NCBI GenBank assembly: GCA_021018995.1
Contig: CM037584.1
Coordinates: forward strand, 148,693,317 to 148,757,316
Source of the DNA: Chloranthus sessilifolius
Taxonomy: Eukaryota; Streptophyta; Magnoliopsida; Chloranthales; Chloranthaceae
Direction: 5' to 3'
Length of the DNA: 64,000 nucleotides
The position numbers were made by a program, and so were the translations under genes. The notes beneath the pieces are model-generated. The model searched no databases and had not been told where the DNA came from. It was given only the letters and a program-made list of their open reading frames with translations. Shown piece after piece: positions 33,944 to 44,414 of the stretch. The stretch's first letter is position 1. Each line of letters begins with the position of its first letter.

Positions 33944-33948
33944 TTTAA

Positions 33949-35112
33949 TTCGGCCGAGCAGAGTAGTGACATGAGGCATGATGATTGGGAACAAATCTTA
34001 GTCAACAACATTAAGGAAAGAATGTCTGATGTTGGGTCTTGGGAATCACTACATGAGGGGATGATGCATGGCACACAGAACGTCGATGGTGAGATCCAAA
34101 TTCAGTAGAAACAGGACACTGGAGAAGACGATTTTCTTGCCTCTCGAATGACACACATCACTAAACCAGAAAGTGATGGTGAGATTCAACCTCGATCACA
34201 ACATGTCACTAGAGAAGACAACTTTTTTTCCTCTCAGATGAAGCATGTCGCTGAATCGGAAGGTGACCATTTATCGATGTCCTACATTAACGCGACACGT
34301 GGCAACACGGCTTCTTTTGAATTTCTAAAAGATTCAAATTTTCTACTTCACGAATTCGAAACCCGCTCAATTATGGATTGTGAGCCTTCTACCGTTCAAG
34401 AGACTTGACTTTCATTGGGCCTCAGATAGCTAACAGGGAGGTGATGCTTCGCTCCAGCTGGCACGCACAATCTTCCCATGACCGGAGTAGATTTATCACT
34501 AGTTCAAATCCGAGGGTAAATCTGTCATCCATGGTTTTGAGCGACCATCTCAAAAACCATTTGGCAAACACTGAAGCTGACACTGGCCCATCACCGCATC
34601 TATTGGCTATAAAGACCAGCAGCAACAACTACAAGCTTGGTCAATCCAATGGTCCATCCACTAATCCCCTTACTTATCTCAAGGCTTCTTCCCCACCAGA
34701 CTCGCCTTGGGAACCCGCTTCCTCTAGCCAGATTGGTTCAATTTTACCCGGCGACCAAAAGGTTAACAGAGCCCAAAACCCCTATAGCAGCTCCTCAAGC
34801 CACTGTTCAATTGAGACTCATGGCTCCACTTCTCACTCTACAGTGAAATCTCAAGATGATCCCAATCATTTACTCGAGAGGGGCCTTGATAAAATTGGTA
34901 AGAAGTATGGTAGGTCTTTAATGGGTCGCAACATGAATTCCGCAACTTCTTCGATGATGGGTTGGGGGACTCTTCTCAAAGGCGCCCTCTCACCACTGGT
35001 CACGTTCGTCGGCAATCTTGTACTAACTCTGTTTCTCACCCTCTTCACAACGGGTGTATCGGCAAAGCACGGTCCGCCATGTAATGTCAAGGTCAGCCTT
35101 CTGGTTTTGTGA
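33949..35112 (+). pseudogene. LINE ORF1, second part
   Basis: Resumes after the TRIM. Frames at 33960-34408 and 34405-35112 are joined by a shift. Ser/His/Asn-rich low-complexity sequence ends in a basic and then hydrophobic stretch (RGLDKIGKKYGRSLMGRN, VGNLVLTLFLTLFTTG). The linker-like content fits the C-terminal half of plant L1 ORF1. A hydrophobic end is unusual for ORF1 and may be chance. Confidence 0.5.
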
Positions 35113-35142
35113 TCTTCATTTCTTGGTAACAAGTTCTTTTTT

Positions 35143-35352
35143 ATGCAGTTAAAGATTATCAACTAGAATGTAAGGGATCTTGGAGACCCCATGAACTACA
35201 GTATTATTAAAGATAAGATAGCTGAATTCAAGCCCAACCTCTTCACTCTTCAGGAAACCAGGTGTGATGTTTATGTTGATGCCAATCTCAGATCGGTGCT
35301 TCGTGGCAGATGGTGGGAGTGGTCTGCCCTAGATGTTATTCGTACTGAGGGG
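35143..35352 (+). pseudogene. LINE ORF2, start (endonuclease N-terminus)
   Basis: ATG at 35143. LKIIN, a TAG, then NVRDLGDPMN is the first block of the APE-type endonuclease, with the Trp codon mutated to stop. ETRCD supplies the expected catalytic Glu block. The frame runs into Athila at 35353. Confidence 0.8.
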
Positions 35353-37595
35353 TGTTAAGACCTGAAAAGTATCACTTTTCACCCCTTAACTTAACCTTTG
35401 ATTAGACCCATAGCCACCTAATAAGTCCTTGTTAAGTGTTTTATGTAGGTAATAACCAGCAGTAAAATAAGGCCAAGAATCCTGCTAAAGAGCCTATTTT
35501 GGCACCAGAAGTCCCTCAGAAGGATGGACTCTGAATCCAGACCTGAAATGAGCCTCGCGCAGTCCAGCTGAGCTTCCCAAGACTTTACAACAACTTCTCG
35601 CGCAGTTGATTGACTAAAGAGCTTCCGAAACATAAACTCGCGCAGCTCTCGCGAAGCTCAAGAGTAAAACACATCGTTCAGTCTCGCACAGTTCAAAGCA
35701 GACCTCTCTCAACCTCACACAGTTCGCTCACAACGGCTGAGAAGAGAGAGCTTCAGGAGACTCCTCGCGCAGTTCTCGTGCCATTCAAGAAGAAAGCATC
35801 CTTGCGAAGGCAATGCCATCCTCGCGAAGATCAGTTAAGACTTGGAACCTCGCACAGTTCAGAACCCATTATAGCCTCGCGAGGTACCTCGCGAAGGCCA
35901 GTAAAGAGAAGTTCTTGTGCTATTCAAATCTATCCTCGTGAAGATCAACCAAGCGATCGCGCAGCTACCTTGCGACTGCTCGAGCTCCAACCCCGCGACA
36001 TCTGAGGCTCTGATGTCTACTCAACCTCGCGATTGCCTGAAGAGAAAACTAAGCTAACCTCGCGACGGCTGAAGCTTCAATGCCAAACCATCCTCGTGAA
36101 GAGCAACAGCTACCACGCGACAAGTCTGGGAAACAATGGCTACCTAGCGAAGCTCTGAACCTCAAACTTCCATCTCTTCAGCAGAGGACTTTTCGGGAAT
36201 TTCCAGCGATTAGGGCATGCACTCCCACGCTCAAATCTCTGTGCACGCGCCCCAAGGCATCGAAGGATCACTATTCGGCCACGTGGCATCGTTAAAATTA
36301 GGGTTTCCTAACCCTAATGCGCCGCCACACCACTGCTATAAATACCCACACTTAGCTTAGGTTTGCAGGAGCTTAGACTTTCTTTTCTTTCTACATCCTG
36401 GAATAGCTGGGAACACGTCTCATTTCTTAGAGACTTGATCTGAGATCGTTTTATTTTTCTTTTTGTAGTTGTTAGAAGTTTTCCTTTTCTTTTTCCTTCC
36501 CTCCATAGTCCAGCACTTGCTGGCTATGTCTTTGTATGCATTTTGAACCAGATTAATGGAAGTTCTATAATAGGATCTGTACTTTGTGGGATTTGTGTTT
36601 GAATGTGAGATGCTCTGTGCAAGGCTGCTGCCTTGTGATCCGTCATTGCTTTGGCTGTGTTTCAAAGCAATGGAGGACTGATTCTAAGGGCCATTCAGAT
36701 CCAAGTGACCTGTGTGTCTGGGCTATCATGGTCCTATACAGCCTTAGCCCCACCACAGGACCCACTAGATTTGAAATCCCCATGGTAGCTTAAGCTGGTA
36801 GCCTGATAACCATGGTGGTGACAGCAATATTCTTATTTTGTCTTGGGCTCCGTGAGGATGATAACCTCTAGGATAGTCTGTGACCATTCAAGTGGACAGG
36901 TTATAGCCTTAGGGTGATTCTAATCCACCGATCCAAGATGGATCCTTCTTCTTTACACCTGAGCTTGTAGAAGCCTGGTGGGAGATTGTCTGAGGCGACT
37001 CTATCTTGATATAGATCCGCCATCAGATGTTGGATCTGATCTGGTTATAGAGATTGTAGGCTTGTGACTGGACCATTGTAGCCTCACTCAAGCAATGGAT
37101 AGCTAGATCGAAGGTTGTACTCAATAAACTTCTTTGGTTCTATGTGCAGGCTATCATGGTCCTATACATATTAGCCCCACATAGAGCTTTAGAGGTTGAG
37201 GTTCCTATGAATTCTTGAGTGTAGCTTTGGATGAAATAGTGCCTGCAATGATTTACTTGTTATGTTTTGACCCATCCCTGGATTGTGGTTCCCCTATGGG
37301 ATAGTCTGTGACCATTTGAGTGGACAGGTTATAACCTTAAGGGTTGAATCATGGCAGAGTGATGGGTTGAATCCTTTCTCCTCAGTGGTGATAATGGCGC
37401 CTTTGGAGCTGTAGATCACCTTTCCCAGTGGGACAAACTCTTACTTATCAAAACTTGCTACAATGGACCCTGTATCTTGCAGGTCTAGGATTTCTTAGTT
37501 GTGCTGATTCCATCCCCTGTTTTACTCTTTCTTTGATTTTTAAATGACTTTTACCACCAACCAATAAAGCACAGCAACTGAGAGATTCTGCAACA
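35353..37595 (+). mobile_element. Athila 5' LTR (2243 bp)
   Basis: TGTTAAGACC...CTGCAACA. CTCGCG-motif array in U3 (35540-36115), TATA box at 36338, AATAAA at 37563. An internal duplication of about 430 bp is visible: the phrase GGCTATCATGGTCCTATACA recurs near 36720 and 37147. It lacks about 250 bp present in the 3' LTR. Confidence 0.93.
36338..36345 (+). promoter_or_regulatory. Athila 5' LTR TATA box
   Basis: GCTATAAATACCC, downstream of the CTCGCG array. Confidence 0.75.
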
Positions 37596-37601
37596 AGTTT
37601 T

Positions 37602-37619
37602 TGGCGTCGCTGTCGGGGA
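37602..37619 (+). other. Athila primer-binding site (tRNA-Asp type)
   Basis: TGGCGTCGCTGTCGGGGA, six bases after the LTR. It differs from the usual tRNA-Asp complement by C-to-T changes. Confidence 0.75.
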
Positions 37620-37961
37620 CAGATGATCTATTAGTAGACCCTTAGTTTTTGTATTCCTAGTATTCTTTGCAAATGTGAATAATTGATGCTGCTGATATAA
37701 TTTTAAACCTTTCTTGCAGATCTAGACAGCAGCAGTGAAGGACAGTTGGACTGCAATTAGAGCTTAGCTACCTCTGTTTGCAAACTCTCTGACTTTTAAA
37801 ACTCTGTCTATCTTTCTTAAAAAAATTTCCTAGCAATATCTAGGATAGTTTTGAATGTATTCTTTTAATAGCTGTAAATTAGTTAGATAAATGTGTTAAT
37901 TTTACAGATATTCTTTTGCAATGTGCCTGCAAGAAGTTTTCCTTGCTGCTGGTGTGCTTGT
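37620..37961 (+). other. Athila leader
   Basis: Non-coding between the primer-binding site and the first gag ATG. Nothing else seen. Confidence 0.6.
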
Positions 37962-39938
37962 ATGCTAGGGAGGAGATCTCTCAGCCCTACTTTAGAGCCT
38001 CTTAACCCTGAGTTAGAAAGGGGAAGGAGACTTAGAAGAGACAGGCACACCACAGGAGAGCCCCCAAGTGAATCTGTGACAGCAATTATGGGTGAGGAAT
38101 AACCCAGAACCCTCAAGGAGTTGAATGCTCCGGATGACTATAACTCCCCTTTTAGCATTCAATTCCCTGATGTTCAGGGGAACTATGAAATCAAAACTTC
38201 AATCATCCAGATGTTTCCCTCTTTCCATGGGCTTAGCAAGGAGGACCCTTACAAGCATATTGACCAGTTCTTGGCCTTGTGCACCACTTTTAATATCGCT
38301 GGTTTGGGACCTGAGGCTACTAGGCTCAGACTCTTTCCCTTCTCTCTGAAGGATAGGGCCAGTACCTGGTTGACCACTCTTCCCAACAATAGCATTGCTT
38401 CATGGACAGACCTACCGACCAAGTTCCTGACCAAGTTCTTCCCTGAAACCAAAACTAGCCAGTTGAGGAAAGAGATTCTTGCTTTTGCTCAATCCCCAAC
38501 TGAAGATTTTAACCAATCCTGGGATAGGTTTAAAGAAATGCTCAAACAACGCCCTCACCACAAGATCCCAGAGTGGCAGCTTGTACAAAGCTTCTACAAT
38601 AGGATTGATGAGAAAAATAGAGATATGATCAATGCCTCTTGTGGTGGATCCTACATGCACAAGACTGCTGAGGAGGCATGGAAATTGTTTGAGGTGATTA
38701 GTGAGAATGCTTTTCAAAAGCCATCCCTGGCAAGAAGCGTCGAAAGCGAGTCAAAGGTGGGGCCTGCTGCTGGATCAAGAGGAAAAGTTTATGAGGTGTT
38801 TGGGAACAATGACCTGCAGCTGCAGATGGCAAACCTCTCTATGAAGTTTGACAAATTACTGACTGTGATGCAACCCAAAAGGGCTGCTAATGTGGTAGAG
38901 GCATGTCTGATATGCCAGTCCCCACAGCACACAGTGGAGGAATGTCCATCTGCAGGGCAATTTCCTGAATTGGTTTTGGAATATGCTGCTACTACTCAAT
39001 CTTATGGCCAACAATAATCTGGGGGCTACAATAGACAACCATATGGATATCAGCACCAAAATGCTGGTTACCAATGGAGAGACCACCCAAATCTGAGGTG
39101 GAGGCAAGACAACTACATGCAGCCCCAGCAGATGTTGGCCCTATCACAAAGGCCACAGTAGCAGTTCAATCAAGGGAATGCCCCTAGGTCTAACTTCCAG
39201 CACCATCATCAACAAAATCAATTGGTCTTACCCCCTTCTCAACCAAGAAATGTTTCCTTTGAGGACCAGGTCTTGACTTCATTGCAAAACCTGAGATCCT
39301 TGGCTCAGACTGTGGACTCTCATGGTCAGAGCCTCCAGAAAATGGAAGAACAGATAAGCCAAATGTCAAATGCCTTGGCTAGGAGAGATGAAGGGAGGTT
39401 GCCCTGCCAACCAATTGCTAACCCCAAGGGTCAGTTTTTAATTGAGGAACCTTCCTCAAAGTTTGAGGACACCAATGCTGTCACTACCCTAAGGTCTGGC
39501 TGGCTGGTAGACAACCAGGTGGGTAATAGACCAGCAGAGGCCATTTTCACAGATGATGCAAATGATCATGATAGAGATGCCATTGGACCACAAAGCTAAG
39601 AAGTGCCTGCCACCTTGCAGCAAGAGAAAAATAAAGAGGTTGTAGTTGAGCCTCAGCAGGGAGAAAAATATGAAAAAAGAAAGAAACAGAAGTTTAGTCA
39701 TGGGCTAGCAGTTGAGGAACCAACAAGACCCCGCCATTTCCTAAGCTTTGGAAGGTCCTCCCTTTTGATAAAGGGAATGCCCGAGATGGAGGAAATGATG
39801 GAGACCTTCGGTGAAAATCAATTTACCGCTGAGGCAATTAAACAAGTCCCGACCTATGCAAAGTTCACGAAAGACCTCTGCACCCAAAGAGAAAGGATAG
39901 AGGCCATGTGTCCAAAAGGTCTTTGCAAGCGATACTGA
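37962..39938 (+). pseudogene. gag: Athila gag
   Basis: Capsid-like protein of the particle that packages element RNA. One reading frame runs from MLGRRSLSPTLEP to 39938 with four in-frame stops, at 38100 (TAA), 39015 (TAA), 39159 (TAG) and 39597 (TAA). Diagnostic Athila blocks: FHGLSKEDPYKH, LRLFPFSLKDRASTWL, FNQSWDRFKEMLKQRPHH, then CLICQSPQHTVEECP (zinc knuckle), and VTTLRSG. A shift at the end leads to protease. Confidence 0.92.
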
Positions 39939-40330
39939 TGAATTACGTATTTAACATATCAATGCGAGAAGTTGCAAGATCCAGGATACCCACTATTCAT
40001 TTGTGTAATTGGAGACCATACAATTGGAAAAGCCCTTTTAGACCTTGGAGCCGGTGTTAACTTTGTTGCCATCTGGTGTATATCGCAACTAGGTTTGGGG
40101 GAGAAAGCTACCCCATTGTGCTAATGATGGTGATAGGTGCGAGAGGAGACCTCGAGAATGGTTGAGGATGTCTTAGTGGGAGTGGATAAGTTTTTCTACC
40201 CTGCTGACTTCTTAGTCTTGGTCATGGGGTGCTGCAATAGCCCAAATCTCATACCATTATATTGGTGCCTTTCTTGTAGCCAATGCATGCATTCAATGCA
40301 GTGTCTGAGTAATGGAGGTAACTTTTAGAC
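39939..40330 (+). pseudogene. Athila protease region
   Basis: LLDLGAGVNFVAIW near 40030 sits where the aspartic protease active site is expected (D-L-G in Athila). Frameshifts split it from DVLVGVDKFFYPADFLVLVM (near 40165). Confidence 0.8.
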
Positions 40331-42137
40331 ATATGAAAGTTGAGCGAATGTATACAAAGGCAAAGTATCCTCAGATGGACAATGAGGAGAGCTTTGCAGT
40401 GGATGTACTAGAGGAAATTGTAGAAGAGGAATTGCCCACTCTGCTGGAGTGGGGCAACATTGTCAGGAATTTAGTTAAAATTTGGGACATGGTGGAGGAA
40501 GAGAGCCCAAATGTGGTATCAAAATACATGACCATATTGAAGTCTTATGTGGGCTCAGTGCAGCATTCCAGTTGGAAACCTACATTGCTGCCTCTTCCTC
40601 CAACCTCCAATGCACCTATTCTGCCATCCACCCAACAAGCCCCTGATCTGGAACTCAAGAAGCTTCCCGAAACATTAAAATATGCCTTCCGTGAGAAAGG
40701 TGATAAGCTTCCTGTGATTATCTCTTCCTCCCTTACCAATGAGCAGGAAGAGGAATTACTAACAATTTTGAGGAAGCACAAGAAGGCAATTGGTTAGACC
40801 ATTGCCGATCTGGGAGGAATAGATGCATCAATCTGCATGCACAGGATTCATCTTAAGGAGGGAGCACTACCCTCCAGAGAAATACAGAGGAAGTTAAATC
40901 CTCACATGCAGGAAGTGGTCCTCAAGGAGATCATTAAATTGCTAGATGCAGGGGTGATTTACCCCATCTCTGATTCTCATTGGGTGGCCCCTATCCAAGT
41001 GGTGCCCAAGAAATCTGGCATAACAGTGATTAAGACTAAAACTGGAGAGTTGAGGCCAGCCAAAGAGACCACTGGCTGGAGAGTGTGCATTGATTATAGG
41101 AAGCTCAACTCTAAAACCAGAAAGGACCATTTCCCTCTCCCCTTCATTGATCAAATTTTGGACAAGTTGGCTAGAAAAGCTTTTTACTGTTTCTTGATGG
41201 ATACTCAGGGTACAACCAAATCCCTGCGCATCCTCAAGACCAAGAGAAAACTACCTTTACCTGTCCTTTTGGCACCTTTGCTTACAGAAGGATGCCTTTT
41301 GGACTTTGTAATACGCCAGCCACTTTTCAAAGGTGTATGTATGCCATATTTTTTTATATGATTAACAAGTTTTTGGAGATTTTTATGGATGATTTTTCTG
41401 TCTTTGGGGACAGTTTTGGCCAGTGTCTACAACACCACAGCCTAGTTTTACAAAGATGTGAGGAGACTAATTTGGTCTTAAGCTGGGAAAGGAGCCACTT
41501 CATGGTAACACAAGGCATTGTGTTAGGCCATATAGTCTCTAAAGAAGGGCTTGAGATAGACAAGGCCAAAGTGGACCTCATTGCCAATTTGCCCCCTCCA
41601 AAAACAGTCAAGCAAATCAGATCCTTCCTGGGGCATGCAGGATTTTACAGGAGGTTCATTAAGGACTTCAGCAAAATTGCCAAGCCATTGTGCCACCTGC
41701 TCTGCCAGGATGTGCCCTTTGACTTTTCTGCTGACTGTCTTAAGGCTTTTGAAACATTGAAAATACGCCTCACCTCTGCCCCTCTACTCTAAACACCAGA
41801 CTATACCCTACCTTTTGAGGTGATGTGTGATGTATCAGACTTGGCAATAGGTGCTATTTTGAGCCAAAGAAAAGATAAGCTACCTGTGGTCATTGCTTAT
41901 ATCAGCAAATCACTTGCCGAAGCTCAGCTGAACTATACCACAATTGCGAAAGAGCTTTTAGCAGTTGTTTATGTTGTTGACAAATTTAGAGCCTACCTAC
42001 TAGGATCTAAAACTATAATCTTCACTGATCATTCAGCATTGAAGTACCTACTGTCCAAGAAAGATGCTAAGCCTAGGCTGATTAGATAGATACTCCTGCT
42101 ACAGGAGTTTGACATCAAAATCAAGGACAAAAAGGGT
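40312..42137 (+). pseudogene. pol: Athila RT and RNase H
   Basis: RT: GWRVCIDYRKLNSKTRKDHF, a frameshift near 41200, MPFGLCNTPATFQRCM, then IFMDDFSVFG with the catalytic FMDD. The connection block IRSFLGHAGFYRRFIKDFSK follows. RNase H: VMCDVSDLAIGAIL, AKELLAVV, IFTDHSALKYLL. In-frame stops at 40795, 41790 and 42087, each one transition away from Trp or Gln. Confidence 0.92.
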
Positions 42138-43547
42138 GTGGAGAATGTGGTGGCTAACCACTTGTCTAGAATTATCTTAGAGAAATGCCTGGATGGCCCT
42201 ACAAATGATGCCTTCCCGGATGAGCAATTATTTGCCATCCAATCCTTAGTCCCTTGGTTTGCACACATTGTTAATTATCTAGTTATAGCAAAGACTCCTC
42301 CCCACTGGACCAAAATGGACAAAGACCTGTTTTTCTCAAAGGTCAAGTATTTTTTCTGGGAGGAACCTTGCCTATACAAGTACTGTGCTGACCAAATCAT
42401 CCGAAGATGTGTCCCCGAAAGTGATATCCCCAGTATTCTGGCCATGTGCCATGAAAATGCCTATGGAGGCCACTTTAATGGGAGAAAAATAGCTGACAAG
42501 GTCCTGCAGTGTGGTTTTTACTGGCTTTCTTTATTCAAAGATGCATACACACACTGCAAGGCATGCGAGAGATGTCAAAAATTAGGAGGGCTGTCTAAAA
42601 GAAATTCAATGCCTTTGCAGCCTATCCTTGTTGTAGAACTGTTTGATGTATGGGGAATAGACTTCATGGGCCCCTTTCCTCCTTCTAATGGTTACCATTT
42701 CATCTTAGTGGCAGTGGACTATGTTTCCAAATGGGTAGAAGTCATTGCCACAAGAACCAATGATAACCAGGTGGTCCTCAAATTTGTAAAGCAGAACATT
42801 TTCTCAAGATTTGGAACCCCTAGAGCTATTATCAGTGATGGGGGTAGCCATTTCTGCAACAGGAATTTCGAGAGCTTGCTCAAGAAATATTCTGTGACCC
42901 ATAGGATTGCTACTCCTTACCACCTACAAACAAGTGGGCAAGTTGAAATTTCCAATAGGGAGATCAAGCACATCCTTGAGAAAACAGTTCGGACTGATAG
43001 GAAAGATTGGGCTGATAAGCTCAATGATGCACTGTGAGCTTATAGGACTGCCTATAAGACTCCCATTGGAATGTCCCCATTCAGGCTGGTCTATGGCAAG
43101 GCTTGCCATCTCCCAGTAGAGTTAGAACATAAAGCCTATTGGGCCATTAAGAATTTAAATATGAACCTAACTTTTACTGGTCATCACAGGTCATTGCAGC
43201 TGTCTGAATTAGATGAGCTAAGGATGGATGCTTACACCAATGTCAGGATCTACAAGGAATGGGCTAAAGCTTTCTTTGACAAGGGTTTGCTGAGAAAAAG
43301 CCTCGAACCGGGTGGTAAGGTGTGGTTATTCAACTCCAAACTAAAATTCTTTCCTGACAAATTAAAATCCAGATGGGAAGGTCCCTATGTTATCTTAAAC
43401 GTTTCCCCATCTGGTGCTGTGGAAATCAAGGATCCCAAGTATGGGAGGACCTTCAAAGTGAATGGTCAGAGGCTTAAGCCTTGCATTGAACAACCTACTG
43501 ACCCTATGCACACTATTCATTTTCATGGGACCCCCACATCTACCTGA
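42138..43547 (+). pseudogene. pol: Athila integrase
   Basis: HENAYGGHF...CKACERCQK (HHCC zinc finger, about 42450-42580). Core Asp in [11 protein letters not shown], Asp in [10 protein letters not shown], Glu in [13 protein letters not shown]. One in-frame TGA at 43035. The C-terminal part [11 protein letters not shown] and [20 protein letters not shown] is characteristic of Athila. Ends at 43547. Confidence 0.93.
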
Positions 43548-43779
43548 CCCACAGTTGTGTCCATGTTGTACTATACTACTTTTGTTTCTTCCATAAGTTT
43601 TAGGAAATTTTAGTGGTTGTGTGGAGGCTGATTACGTTGAGCTGGATAGAGTTCAGGTGGGATGGGTAGGATTTATTCTTCTTCTTCTGTGAATTGCTGA
43701 TTTTCGAATTTGAATGCATATTAATTGAATATTTTTTATGAGTAGGCTGCACTAACTATAGTGCCCCTGTTTGGCACTA

Positions 43780-44080
43780 AGCCCTTGCGCATTCCAAATT
43801 GTGATTTGGGAAGCTCTCGCGCAATTTGCATAGACCATTTCTTTCGCTGTCACGAGCTTCAATGCTGCAGAATCTCCCACGCACTTCAAGCTCTAACTTC
43901 CATAATCGCGCGATTCAGTTATCTCGTGATCCCCTTACCCAGCTGTGCGAGTCTAATGCATTTGTCATTTCTCATGCTGATTGTTGGGACTTGACGTTTC
44001 CCAACTCACTCTCAATTAATTGCGACAACTTGGATGTTATTCAACTGATTCATCTTCCACCATCCTCACCTTTAAATACA
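43780..44080 (+). promoter_or_regulatory. Possible internal promoter before Athila ORF3
   Basis: A second cluster of CTCGCGC-type motifs (43790-43955) is followed by TTTAAATACACAGG (44071). The order repeats that of the LTR (motif array, then TATAAATACCCAC). The start codon of ORF3 lies 80 nt downstream. Confidence 0.45.
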
Positions 44081-44150
44081 CAGGGAGCCCCTTTCATATT
44101 CGTAGCATCCTTTCTCCTCTCACCTTAGCGGCCCTTCCCTACTCCTAACC

Positions 44151-44414
44151 ATGGCAGATGACAAGCCGAATGCGCTGCCTAACAAGTTTTACCCGATGTG
44201 GTTGGATCCGCCACCACCTAAAGATTCGGATCCCCTACAACCCCTCTGGGATGAATACAAGGAGGTTCTGCAAATCCTGGCTAAGGAGGAGGAGGAAAAG
44301 CTCCAGCCACCGCAGAAAAAGAGAAAGATAGAACCATCCCCTGCCCCCTCCACACCTTCCCCTACCCCCTCTACCCCTCCCCCTCCCCCACCCTCTCAAC
44401 CCCCTCACCCCTGA
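44151..44414 (+). CDS. Athila ORF3, small Pro-rich protein
   Basis: 87 codons, intact, with a good start context (AACCATGGCA). An acidic middle (KEEEEKL) is followed by QKKRKIE, a possible nuclear-localisation signal. The Ser/Thr/Pro-rich tail ends in prolines. It lies where Athila elements carry an envelope-like or extra ORF, but shows no signal peptide or membrane segment. Function unknown. Confidence 0.5.
   Translation: MADDKPNALPNKFYPMWLDPPPPKDSDPLQPLWDEYKEVLQILAKEEEEKLQPPQKKRKIEPSPAPSTPSPTPSTPPPPPPSQPPHP

Noticed and set aside
36584-36793. 69-codon frame present in both Athila LTRs
   Set aside because: Conserved only because LTRs are copies of each other; no coding signature.
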